In this document: piece by piece, positions 20,235-30,380 of the stretch
Numbering within the stretch: position 1 is the stretch's first letter
Layout: each line of letters opens with the position of its first letter
Assembly (NCBI GenBank): GCA_934045905.1
Contig: OW203762.1
Location: 42,633,702-42,697,701 of the forward strand
Origin: Leuctra nigra
Taxonomy: Eukaryota; Arthropoda; Insecta; Plecoptera; Leuctridae
Reading direction: 5' to 3'
Length of the DNA: 64,000 nt
The notes under the pieces: model-generated
Database searches by the model: none
What the model saw: only the letters and a program-made list of their open reading frames with translations
Told to the model about the DNA's origin: nothing
Position numbers and translations under genes: made by a program

Positions 20235-23200
20235 GTAAGAATAGTTTACTATTGTCAGTGATTCGTACGTTCACCCGATTGTAATAATTTCATTTCTTTG
20301 CAAGAAGACGAGAACAAAATTATCGGCATTCCATGGTGTTTGATTTATAGCTTCAATTCGATAGTTAGTTCAACTCAAATTAGGCAATTTCAATTTTTTC
20401 CAAGATGTTTCACAAAATATTTCCTTGTAAACTGCATTTATTCATAGATTGCAAAATCAATCTACCTAAATACGATTTTAATTAAATCAAAATAAAGCAA
20501 TAAGATTTTAAGGGGAGGTAGGCAGTCACAAAGGATATATTGATTACAAGATTTTTTTTATTTGATATGTTTTTTTTCAAGTTGATTTTGTTTTATACCA
20601 ATCTACTATAATATTCCTGTTTCTAATCTTAAATAAAAAAATATTTTCAATTGTATTCTCCAGCAATTCTAATAGCACAGATCTCAAAACTATATTTCTT
20701 AAAACCTTCTGAGTCTTCTTGTCCTTCTTAAATGTTTTATTCAATAAAAATTTGTAAAAATAAAATATGTTCACTAATTAATTAATTAAAACAACTATAA
20801 AAGTGTCATGTATGGTTCTAGTTAATTTAATTAATTAACAGTGTTTGCTACAACATATACAAATTTCAAACCTCTACGTCTAAAGGTTGCCAAGAAAAAT
20901 GTTCCTAAATTGTCCAATTTAACATGGCAAATTCTTCGTGACTATCTCCCCTTAATCGAATTTAGGTAATAACAATCAAACTAATCTCTGCACTGGTTTA
21001 AAGGGCATCAAGTTGATATGATTAGGTACTTTTAAAGTTATTTTTTTACATTTTTACAGGCTGTGGCACAAGTGCGAGCACAAAACTCAAACAAAGTAAG
21101 TAGGTAATTGTATGTTGATAGTATACCTTGTATCAATTTGTTGATTTAAAGAGAGTATTAATTTACAATTTTGATGTTTGTTTCCAGTGTGAAGCAGACC
21201 ATGACTGCTATTCTAACGAATATTGTTATGAAAAATCTTCATTGTGCACGAAATGTGTGGACTGTGCTACTTATCGGAGAGAAGCATCAACCATAACAAA
21301 ATGTGTGAAGATTGCATCGGAGTGCGGTGCCTGTCTTGGGGGGTACGTTTTTAAGTCTCCATTGGCATTATTTAATTTCATAGAAATTTAATCTATCATT
21401 GGAACAAATTGCTCAAGATAAAATTAGGTGATGCGTTGTGCCATGCATGATAAAAATTGATGATTGATGACGTTCACATGAGATGAGAAGCATAATTAAA
21501 TAATGTGTAGTTATTTAGTTAACTTTTGCAACCAAACTATACATTTTGTGACCTAAATCATGAAAACAGTGCTATTGTGATATAAGAAAACTCGGCTTCA
21601 ATCTATCCCTGTAATTTTAGAGTACTGCATGTGCGATTGTAACAAAACAAAATATTAAATAGGTAATATTTTTTTCCAGCTATAAAGAAGAATATTTGGC
21701 TGACTATAATAAGAGGCCCTTGTGCCAGATTGTGCACACTGTGGGTCCTTCAAATATTGGTCCGAGCCCTGAAAGTAGGTGTAAGTATTATTCACGGAGA
21801 AATTAAGTAAATTATGTATGTTTTTAACAACTGAAGGTACATTATGTTCCCTAACTAACAGCAGTTATATATTTGTCTTTAACAGATAGTGCTGCAATGT
21901 ACACTGCAGCTGTATTTGGAAGTATTCTGGTCTTATGTATTGCGTGTGCCACGATATACTTTTGTAAGAAGAAGTACAGGCTGTTTGCAGAACATATGAA
22001 AGGTAAAGCCCATGTTCACTGTGTTGCAAACCGCAGTTGCAATTGTTGTTGCAATCTTTTGTTGCAACCTCTCAGTCTCAGGAGTCTGGACAGATTAATC
22101 ATTATCCTCCACACCAGGGCAAACCAAACATTGAGGTGTAGAATGTTCGTCACTACACATGAGCAGCAAACCACGGTTTTCAACAAAAGTTTGCAACCAC
22201 GGCATGCAACTCCATCGAATAAGATGAATGAACAAGATGATTGACGGGGGATTTTGTTGTATTTCAGGTTTTGCCCGGAGGCCAGTCGATATTGAGGAAA
22301 GTCATACGCCCCAACCCCCACCTTACACCGAGCGGGTTGAGCGAGATCTGCTAATGCCGACTGCGCCTCCAGTTCTTGATCCGGGAGATCCGGAACCCAG
22401 TGGCTCATTCTACATCAATGTTGATGAACCGCAGGTTGCCGAGTACAGGCAGAAAGCCGTTCCCTTCATGAAGCCACAGGCTCCGTACTACCAGTGAGTT
22501 AATTGTCACATCATAATCCTGTTAGTCAACAGCAAATGGCATGAAGTAGGTACATTATTCAAATGCAGCTGATTACATTTTCGCAACTATTTATCATGAT
22601 TTGTTGATTTGGCTAGTTGTATATTATTACACATATGTTTCTGTGTTTCAGGAGTACTGAGGCTGAGGACTCTGATTTGGAAAATGGTATGTCCTATTTC
22701 AATAATTTATCATTCAGTACCTACTCGTATCCAGTGGTTAATTTGTAAAATAATAAGTGGGCGGACACTCGGCGATTGTCAGGGGAAACATATTTGCCTA
22801 CAAAAACAATGGGGGGTTTGGAGGAAAGACCCCCCATACAATGGGGGCCCGGGTGCTAGCCTCGGGAAAATTTTGAATTTGAGGAATACATTTGGTGTCT
22901 TTCTATGCGATTTGTACACGATTTTAAGCCAATTTTTACTTCCATGAAAATAAGTGGGTGGACGGCATCCGCCCTGAAAAAAAGGGAGGGGGCACATCTG
23001 GCTTTGTCCGCCCCCAAATTAACCACTGCTCGTATCCTTAAATTATATGCTTGACTGTTGAATTGTGAACAAAACTGAAATTTAATTGTTTTGAAACAAT
23101 GTTTTTGTTTTTTTTAGTGTTAGGTCATTTTGCAACTGAGGGGTTATGAGGATGATTGGGAGATGATGATGATGAAGAAAGGGGAAGTAAGCCTATTTTT

Positions 23201-26200
23201 TAGTAAGGAACTTTGCCAGCCTTTGCCTCTCCAGTCTAGACTGAGCGAAACCACCAAAATCCTCAGTCTGAAAGGTTGGCACCGAACCTGGAAGCAATTT
23301 TAATTTAATTTAATCTATTCTGGTTTACATAATTGTACAAAATAATTATAGTGTCAAGAGATATAACACATCACTTGGGCCTTCTTCGCAACCGACTGTC
23401 CGGTTGCGACCCAAGCGGGCTTCCGGGCGTTGCTGGCCCGGAAGCGCGCCAGCAACGACCGCTTCCACCTATTTCAACAGCTCTTTGTGGGTCTATCTGC
23501 AAATTCTCCATCTATCTTGATCACTCCACCACCTTTCTTAAATGATAGTCTCCCAAGTTCCTTCTCTTTCATAATACACATCTCTTTCTTTTGCTCTGAT
23601 CCACGTAGTTCTTGGTCTCCCTGCCTTCCTTTCTACAACAATGCATCAGCCCCCTTCTATGAAATTCTCTTCTTGGTGTAGGTCCCTATTCTCTCTTTCG
23701 CCATCCTCATTGCAACCCCTCCCTCCCTGTCGACTTTCAACTCAATCTTTCCACTCCCAATCTCTTCTTTACTCTCCTTACCCTGTCCATCGTTTGGTCA
23801 AGGAAATTTCATTTGTGATACTTGTAAATATTCGCTCCTCTTTTCCTCCCATCGGCTAGGTAACAGTGTGTTGTCACAATCAGTACAACTACAAAATGAT
23901 CATATGCCAAATTTGAAACAATGAGTCCAAATCTTTTCGAGTAGGTAACAAGGCATCAAAATTACCCATAATAAACACATAATTTGGTGGTTCAATTTAG
24001 AGCTTCAAAAAGCACTGAAACCCTTCAACATTTTACAAGATTTTAAAAATTTCCAGACTAATTGGTGAAGAACTGCTAGAGATATCGACATTCTATTGAA
24101 ATTTGTTTTTGTTTGAAATGAAATATTTTCATTCAGAATGAAATTTGTACAGCTGGGTCCACATAGACCGATTTTGCGTTAATTCTATTTTAAGCAAACT
24201 GATCCTCCTGATCCCAATTGTATAGGTTCTTTCTGTATTTTAAATTTAAAATTATTTTAATTTTTCTCTAAGTCTTCGTAGAACCTTTAGTGTTTCCACT
24301 CGCAACATATTGTGTAATATGATTTCATAGTTTATACTTATAGCAGTGGTACTCAACCTTTTTGCCAATTATACGAATTTGCATTTGTTGGAGGACCGCA
24401 TTTTTTTTAAAAGTACAATAATGCTTACGTGATCAGGTAGGTTCATTCCAGGCGCGTAGGAACTACCTTTCACTTTGTGGGGGGGGGGGGGGGGGGAGCG
24501 AAGCCCTTAGTTTTAGCCCCGCAGGGCGTTATTTTAAAATTTAACAATTTAAAAGTGATTCTGGGGCTTTAAAATGCACAAACTGAAGCAAACTATACCC
24601 TCCAATTGTTGCCCCGCAGGGCGTTTTTTCTTTAGATAAGCAAATTTATAAGTGATATTGGGATGCTAAACTTAATTTCTGGTCAGCTAGGAGGGGGGGG
24701 GGGGGGGGAACACCCCCTTCTCCCCTTCCTACGTGCCTGGTTCATTCAGTGTCTTTTTTTATTAGGAAACGAATTAAACAATATTTCACACGACAAACCA
24801 AACGCTTTTTACAATTTTCGGAATTGGTAAATGGCTTAATTTTCGTTGCAACAAGTATGAAGTTTCATTTAAGAAGCTTTCGTCGCATTTTTAGCATGAT
24901 ACGTGGATTCTAACATGACAACTCTCAAAATGTGTCAAATGAAATGATATTTTTTTTAATATAATTTCTTCAGTGGGTAAAAAAAAACTTTTACATTTTA
25001 TGAATAAGTAGGTATTTCAAACATCAACTGGGGGCCACAAAATCTAGTCCCGCGGGCTGCAGGTTGAGTACCACTGCTTTTTATAGGTACGATTAATTAT
25101 AAACTACTACGTAGTTGTTATAGGCACTCTTTTCGTTTCATTATTTTTGTACTAATTTGATCTGAACATATTCGTAGAAGACGTTTCTGCGATTGACCTG
25201 CGGTCTCCAGCTTCCATCGATTTGCAAGACGAGGATACGATGCCCAGTAATTGGAGCCCTGACAAGTAAGTAGTCAAATTTGTCAAAGCCAATTGAACTT
25301 ATTGACAAAATAATAACGTAAAATTGAATATTTCATTTATGTCATGGCAATTTACAAAACATCTAGATGGTTCCGTGTAGTTTGCTGAGAGACTATTTGC
25401 ACAGCTAAGATGGTGACGTGGAGATCTTAGTACCTAGATCTCCACGGCTGATACCACCCATCATTTTCCTGTGTCCTCATGTCAATAGACAAAGTCATCG
25501 AATTTTATTTTGAATTACGCTCCTCAGCCAATGAGAGGAGAGCTTCAGTAGGTACGGCTTCTCTAGGCTGTAGCCTGTAGGTTTGTCTTGCCCCAAGTGC
25601 ACGTCCATGTTGAAATTTCCAGGCATGCGCGTAGGTTTATGATGTTGTCTATTGCACACTGCTGCATTTGGTAAATCTTGCCTTAAACAGAATCTTTAAT
25701 AGTCACACTTCAGGAATTGAGTCATAGTGACAAGGGAAGAAAGCAGTGGAAAATGTATTTAGATACCTTCCTATTTGTTTACTTATTTATTTTTACACCT
25801 AGGTACACTCGGCCAAACAAAACTTGAACGTTGACCAAATTTGAATGACTGCTGGTCATGTCCCATAACCAATCAAAGCTTGTTATTATCATTGAAATGT
25901 GAGGTCACCTACTAGAGTGAGACAATGAGATCGCTTAGACTGACTTCTGATGGTGCGATCTTACATTTATCAGTCTATCAGATTTATTGAACGCTCAAGT
26001 TTTGTTTGGCCAAGTGTACATGAAATTCTTATTAACAGCATCATGTTTTTACTAAAAACTATAGGTAGGTAGGTACCAATTACAAAAACACAATATCTTT
26101 GTTGGTAAAACCTTTGAATATTTAATCCTTATAAATATTCAAAGGTAAAACACACAATTTAGTAAGTACGTTTACACACAAAAGTATAAATTTTCATTCA

Positions 26201-28013
26201 AAAATATAAAATTTAAATTCAGTGGACACTTTGTCGGAAAACCGTATTCCTTATTGTAACTACTTATGGTATGACATCATTATTGGTTGATAAAAATAAC
26301 TTCACTCGACAGGAATACCGTTTTCCCGCCAAAATGCCCACTGAAATTAAATTTCCTTATTATATTGTGCTGAAATGAAGTTCCTGAGAAGCACATTGCA
26401 ATTGACAAAAATGGACCAACATTAAAGTTAGAGAGTTTACATAATAAGATAAAGAGAGAGGGATTGAAATGGTATGGGCACATAAAAAGACTGGGGAAAG
26501 ATAGAATACCAAGAAAAGTGATTGACAGTGTTGGAGGAAGAAAACAAAGAGTTGGAAGGCCTAGAGGAAGATGGATTAATCAAGTTAAAGACAGCATTAA
26601 GAGAAGAGGATTGAAGTGGGAAGAAGTAGAGAGTGGAAGATGGTGGGAAGATGAAGAGAAGTGGAGAGATGTACTGATGACGCAAGAGGAAGAGAGCAAG
26701 AATGAAGAGAGTGAAGAGCAGGAAGAAGAAGAAGAAAAAGATGCGACAGGACCGGCCAACCGGCATCAATATAATTTAAGGCCTTAGTATAAGTTCTTTT
26801 AACCTGATGTAAATTGGATAAGGAAAGGATTAAATAAACGATTATTATTATTATATTGTGCCGCAAAGGTTTAAGATATTACTGTACAAGACCTACTTTG
26901 TACCAATTTTAACATATTATGCAGCAGTAACTTAGCCAATGGCAGGGAAGGAAGATATGAAAATGCAGGCAGCGGATATGAAGTTCCTGAAAAGTGTGGC
27001 AGGAGTGACGAAGATGGACAAGCTGAGGAGTGCAAAGATTAGAAAGGACCTAGGAGTGGAGTCTCTTAGATTTAAACTGGGGAAAGAGAGGCTAAGATGG
27101 TACGGACATATGAAGAGGATGGGAGAAGCGAGGATACCATATAGAGAGGCAGAGTAGGCAGCAAGGGGTGGCAGAAGAAAGGCAGGAAGACCTAGAACTA
27201 AATGGATCAACAGAATAGAGGCAGCCGCTGAAGAAAGAGGAGAGTGTTGGGGAGTAATGACAACAGAGAAGTGGTGGGAAGACATAGAGAGATGGGAGGG
27301 AACTGGTGGAAAGAGAGGAGGTTGAAGAAGAGATTGAAGAAGTGTGGAGTGTCGGACTCTGAGACTCTGGAGGCTCTGAGAACACAAGTGCTCTAGAACA
27401 TTGGTTGGATCATCCCACCCCCTGACCCGACAATAGTTGGAAGCTGGGTCGCGATATTTATTATGAATGAAAATTTACACTTTTGAGTGTGTAAATAGTG
27501 TGTTTTACCAATATCCAATGTTGATATTTTTATAAAATGTATTTTAAATGCATTAAAAAAATTATGCATATTCTTCCCTATTGTAAATGCCAATTTTGTC
27601 TTGTTATGGGATGGTCAATACAGATATTTGATTTCTATTTGAATTGATTATGCAGTTTAGTGATGGTTTGTATTATAGTTGTTACTATTTCTCTATTTAT
27701 TTGCAGTGTGGCCGAGGCAACCACCGCCTCAGGAGAATCTGACCAAGCCAGCCCTACAGAAGGAGAATGTTGCAGATCGCAATCCGAGGCTGAATCTACT
27801 GCTCGTGGAACAACTCTCACTTTCACGGGAAGAATCCTACCACGAACAGCTGAGAATCTTGAACCAGACTCGCGGCCCAAGAGACCCAGACTGGATTCTG
27901 ATGCGTGCGACAGTCAGGAATCGTACGCTGCTGAAGCTCCTCATGTAGCACCCAACATGGTCACGGTTATAAATAATGTAAGCATCAATATTGTACACTC
28001 GACTGAGAGATAG
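20178..28013 (+). CDS. Single-CRD TNF-receptor-like type I membrane protein, complete
   Basis: Nine coding exons: 20178-20234, 21060-21095, 21188-21342, 21680-21774, 21886-22002, 22268-22493, 22652-22686, 25178-25265 and 27707-28013. They join without frame conflict to 1116 nt, 371 aa. Residues 1-26 form a signal peptide. Residues 32-98 hold ten cysteines (32, 38, 44, 51, 54, 57, 70, 77, 80, 98), including CTKCVDC and CGACLGGY, the spacing of a TNFR cysteine-rich domain. Residues 119-141 form one membrane span, followed by CKKKYR. The cytoplasmic tail has PPPY (170-173), PTAP (184-187), acidic stretches and a basic RPKRPR patch (326-331). A receptor of the insect wengen/grindelwald TNF-receptor class is likely by architecture; I cannot decide which, so no symbol is given. 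The donor at 21775 (A|GTAGGT) was chosen over the nearby AG|GTGTAAG because only the former keeps the frame into the membrane-span exon. Confidence 0.8.
21060..21095 (+). CDS. TNFR-like coding exon 2 (36 nt)
   Basis: A micro-exon encoding AVAQVRAQNSNK, the end of the signal peptide and the mature start. Acceptor TTTTTACAG; donor AAA|GTAAGT. Confidence 0.75.
21188..21342 (+). CDS. TNFR-like coding exon 3, cysteine-rich domain
   Basis: Carries nine of the ten ectodomain cysteines. Acceptor GTTTCCAG; donor GGG|GTACGT. Confidence 0.85.
21680..21774 (+). CDS. TNFR-like coding exon 4, juxtamembrane ectodomain
   Basis: Encodes YKEEYLADYNKRPLC and a short stalk. Acceptor TTTTTCCAG. The donor GAAA|GTAGGT is required by phase. 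Confidence 0.75.
21886..22002 (+). CDS. TNFR-like coding exon 5, transmembrane segment
   Basis: Encodes the membrane span (VFGSILVLCIACATIYF) and the basic stop-transfer sequence. Acceptor CTTTAACAG; donor AAAG|GTAAAG. Confidence 0.85.
22268..22493 (+). CDS. TNFR-like coding exon 6, cytoplasmic PPPY/PTAP region
   Basis: Encodes QPPPYTERVERDLLMPTAPP and the following proline-rich and acidic tail. Acceptor TGTATTTCAG; donor CCA|GTGAGT. Confidence 0.85.
22652..22686 (+). CDS. TNFR-like coding exon 7 (35 nt)
   Basis: A small acidic exon, STEAEDSDLEN. Acceptor GTGTTTCAG; donor AATG|GTATGT. A hAT-type MITE begins 45 bases downstream. Confidence 0.75.
22732..23028. mobile_element. hAT-type MITE (297 bp), family 1
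   Basis: Perfect 14-bp inverted ends CAGTGGTTAATTTG, flanked by an exact 8-bp duplication CTCGTATC (22724-22731 and 23029-23036). The interior shares a diverged segment (AAAATTTTGAATTTGAGGAA) with the element at 56336-56757, which has the same ends. No ORF of note. Confidence 0.93.
23330..23830 (-). mobile_element. Decayed LINE ORF2 C-terminus
   Basis: On the minus strand, frames broken by stops and shifts encode MRMAKERIGTYTKKRI-like, GRQGRPRTTWIRAK and RWWSDQDRW. This is the C-terminal signature of many insect LINE reverse transcriptases (GRPRxxW, then WWxDxxxW). A GC-rich hairpin lies within it (TTCCGGGC and its complement, 23421-23446). 5'-truncated and non-functional. Confidence 0.65.
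24152..24185 (+). repeat. Solo end of the MITE family at 59412-59560
   Basis: AGCTGGGTCCACATAGACCG followed by ATTTTGCGTT matches the left end of the 59412 element; no matching right end is visible nearby. Confidence 0.45.
24343..25077. mobile_element. hAT-type element (735 bp) interrupted by another MITE
   Basis: The ends are GCAGTGGTACTCAACC and its perfect inverted copy GGTTGAGTACCACTGC. Flanking octamers TACTTATA and TTTTTATA agree at six of eight positions, consistent with an aged 8-bp duplication. A younger element sits at 24449-24739, so the original was about 436 bp. Confidence 0.85.
24449..24739. mobile_element. hAT-type MITE (291 bp) nested in the 24343 element
   Basis: The left end CAGGCGCGTAGGAA and the inverted right end CAGGCACGTAGGAA differ at one base. 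An exact 8-bp duplication GTTCATTC flanks it (24441-24448 and 24740-24747). Inside, a segment beginning GCCCCGCAGGGCGTT occurs twice in diverged form, and two G-runs (18 and 16 bases) lie near the ends. Confidence 0.92.
25178..25265 (+). CDS. TNFR-like coding exon 8
   Basis: Encodes EDVSAIDLRSPASIDLQDED and MPSNWSPD. Acceptor ATATTCGTAG; donor CAA|GTAAGT. Phase joins it correctly to exons 7 and 9. Confidence 0.75.
25806..26016. mobile_element. TA-flanked MITE (211 bp), Tc1/mariner-like
   Basis: The left end CACTCGGCCAAACAAAACTT is matched by an inverted right end (AAGTTTTGTTTGGCCAAGTG, one mismatch), with TA on both sides. The central segment is nearly identical to that of 1313-1514. No ORF. 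Confidence 0.85.
26437..26868 (+). mobile_element. LINE ORF2 C-terminal remnant with microsatellite tail
   Basis: An open 107-codon stretch encodes LKWYGHIKRLGKDRIPRKV, GRPRGRWINQVKDSIKRRGL, WWEDEEKWRDV and a Glu-rich end, followed by a short 3' UTR and an (ATT)n tail near 26843. This is the C-terminal segment of an insect LINE; the rest of the element is missing. Confidence 0.8.
26936..27420 (+). mobile_element. Second LINE ORF2 C-terminal remnant
   Basis: Encodes MKFLKSVAGVTKMDKLRSAK, ERLRWYGHMKRMGEARIPY, an in-frame stop, then GRPRTKWINRIEAAAEERGE and KWWEDIERW. Similar in order to the neighbouring remnant at 26437 but too different to be a tandem copy of it. It begins about 70 bases after the first one ends. 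Confidence 0.8.
27707..28013 (+). CDS. TNFR-like coding exon 9 (last)
   Basis: The frame required by exon 8 encodes NVAEATTASGESDQASP through the basic RPKRPR patch to VTVINNVSINIVHSTER and TAG. A second frame is also open for about 80 codons in this exon. Acceptor TTATTTGCAG. Confidence 0.75.
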
Positions 28014-29540
28014 ATTGAAATGACGAATCTCACTTGTTCTATTTCGAAATTCTCATAGTGTTTCTTTACTGATTCTCTCATCCTTTTTTGTCTTGACACC
28101 AGGAAGGCTATACATATCCGAGTGAATTATTTGTAGGTACTCGTTGAAATGTTTGCATGAATTTTGTTCAGCAATGGAGAACAATGATAGACCTCTGAGG
28201 TTATATAAATACATTTTGGAATATGATTTAGGTACTGTTTAAGAAATGGTTCTCCAACTGATACGGAGATTGTCAGGTATTATTAACGTAAATAAATACC
28301 TATTCCTTGATACTATTATATTTTTATGTTTAATGTTTAGTACAACTGGCTATAGAGCCAATTGATATCCCTTTGCTACTAATGACTGCCTTCTCATGAC
28401 TTAGTAATATATCAGTTACATTGTCCATATATTATCTGATATACATATCCCTAACTTACATTCAATACTGGAACTGCCATGGTCTCAAATGCATGTGCAT
28501 TACTTATTGGCATTGCCTTGTGATCATGTCAGTTCCACCATAAGTTGGAACTTATATTTCAAAATCTTGTGCATGCAGCTATAAGAAGCAACGCGCCATC
28601 AAACAAATTGTGTACTTGGATAAAACAAGAGATCAATACTGACAATTCCCGAGCATCTAAATCATACCAATTTTTTGCTGAGTCTACATTATTAATATAA
28701 ATTAAATATTATAGTTTTTGTTGTTTGTATGTTCATCGAAGGCACAAATAATATTATGTTTGTGCTATTTTTCAGTCAGCATTAGGTATGTAGGTTAATG
28801 TTATAAATGTTTCTAATCGAGATTCAAGTATTTTTAAATAATTATCTGCATTTTGTACATATTTTGTTATGCTATTTTATATTTAGACACTGATGTACTG
28901 ATAATTATACGTTATTTACTTCCTTTTGTAACAGATATAAAATTTAAAAAATCGGTATTGTGCCAATGCTAAGAAGCATCAGTGAATATGGCCTCTGTGT
29001 TAAATACCAAGATTAATTAACTATCTATTGGATTACATTTGTTATCAAAGTGAAAATGTTCCTTAAAATCCGATAGCCATATTCACAGTTGCTATGTTAT
29101 GTATTTGTTTGTTTGTTTGTGTACATAAAGTAATGATATTTTTTATCAAGCCCATGACCATACCAAGATGGGTTGATTTTTCACTATTGGAATACGACTA
29201 TTAAAATATAAGTATTTATTGTTTTTCCTGTTGTCGACAATCCGGTCTTGAAAGTAAATTTAATACATCAATAATGCTCAAAAAAAGGTGCAATACTTCA
29301 TACCAGCAGACTTGACACAGGAAAGTAACAAAATGTAGTTATTTACTCATGAATACGGTTTTCATTGATTAAATTTAATTGACTCGAGCACTCAAAATCC
29401 ATTTTTGGAAACTTATGCCGAGGCGTACCAGCTCACTTATCAGTTATCACTAATTAGCAAGTATACAATTTTTGTAAGTGGTTTTATAATGCCCAATGTA
29501 TATTAAAGAAGGAGAATAAAGAACTTGACAAAGTTGATTG
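28014..29540 (+). other. Probable 3' UTR of the TNFR-like gene
   Basis: No ORF of interest. The stretch ends with AATAAA at 29515-29520, followed within 30 bases by a T-rich segment. No other strong poly(A) context precedes it on this strand, so the 3' UTR may be about 1.5 kb. Confidence 0.45.
29515..29520 (+). terminator. Candidate poly(A) signal AATAAA
   Basis: GGAGAATAAAGAAC followed by GTTGATTGTTTC about 15 bases later, a usual arrangement for cleavage and polyadenylation. It is assigned to the TNFR-like gene by position only. Confidence 0.4.
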
Positions 29541-30380
29541 TTTCACATCTTTTTATTTCTACATGATTTTATGCAATTAGATACAATAGATTTGTGATTT
29601 CAATATTAAAAATTTAATACAACAATAACTAGTCAATTAAGTACAAAGCGGTTCACCAATAAAACTAGGTAAATAATAATTATGTAGGTACACCTAAGCC
29701 TAGACCTTTGTTGTTCATTGTTTAGAAAAAAGTCAACTGAAATACATATTTAATTTATCGTTTATTGAACGTCATGGTAGGTATTCATAAATCGCAATTT
29801 TAATTTCAGAGTAAATATCCAATGTGACTTTTTACGTTTCCAAAAAAGAAATTTGCTTGTTTACCATTCAACTACAAATAACATTGCCATCATTTTGTAC
29901 TAGAGACTATAATTCACTAAGTTCTTCTTACCTAAACCTATGTTATATTTATGGTATGTTACTGGTGCAACATTTGTATGAAATACATAATGATCACTTC
30001 ACTCTGTTCTTGCCTATATTCTATACTCATAGAATGTCGAAAGAAAATAAGTGCATGGTTTCTTGTTTCTCAGAATGCTAATTAATTTATCAGGTTTTGA
30101 TAATATCATCCACACAAATTTATATGGGGAGCATTTTACTTGAATATTCTAATGAAGTAGGTACAGTAAATGAAGAATTAAAGTTGTAGAAAAAATACAA
30201 CATAATAATAATGGTCAGATACCCACATTGAAAATTCTTGTACATGTGTACCTAGCAACAACAATTATTATCAAGTGTTAAAATATTGGCAGCAAAGATT
30301 TCCACTTTTTTCAAACAAAGCCATGAAAAATACCTAATAGCAACACAACAAACTTTTTCATTAAAAATACAGTTTTAAGA

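Noticed and set aside
21775..21780. Donor AG|GTGTAAG at 21779 for receptor exon 4
   Set aside because: It looks better by consensus but puts a TAG immediately into the next exon; the donor four bases upstream keeps the frame.
26437..26866. Minus-strand ORFs opposite the LINE remnant
   Set aside because: They read the complement of a purine-rich coding strand and give Ser/Leu/Phe-rich nonsense.
27092..27387. Serine-rich minus-strand ORFs of up to 151 codons
   Set aside because: Complement of the second LINE C-terminal remnant, again a purine-rich strand artefact.
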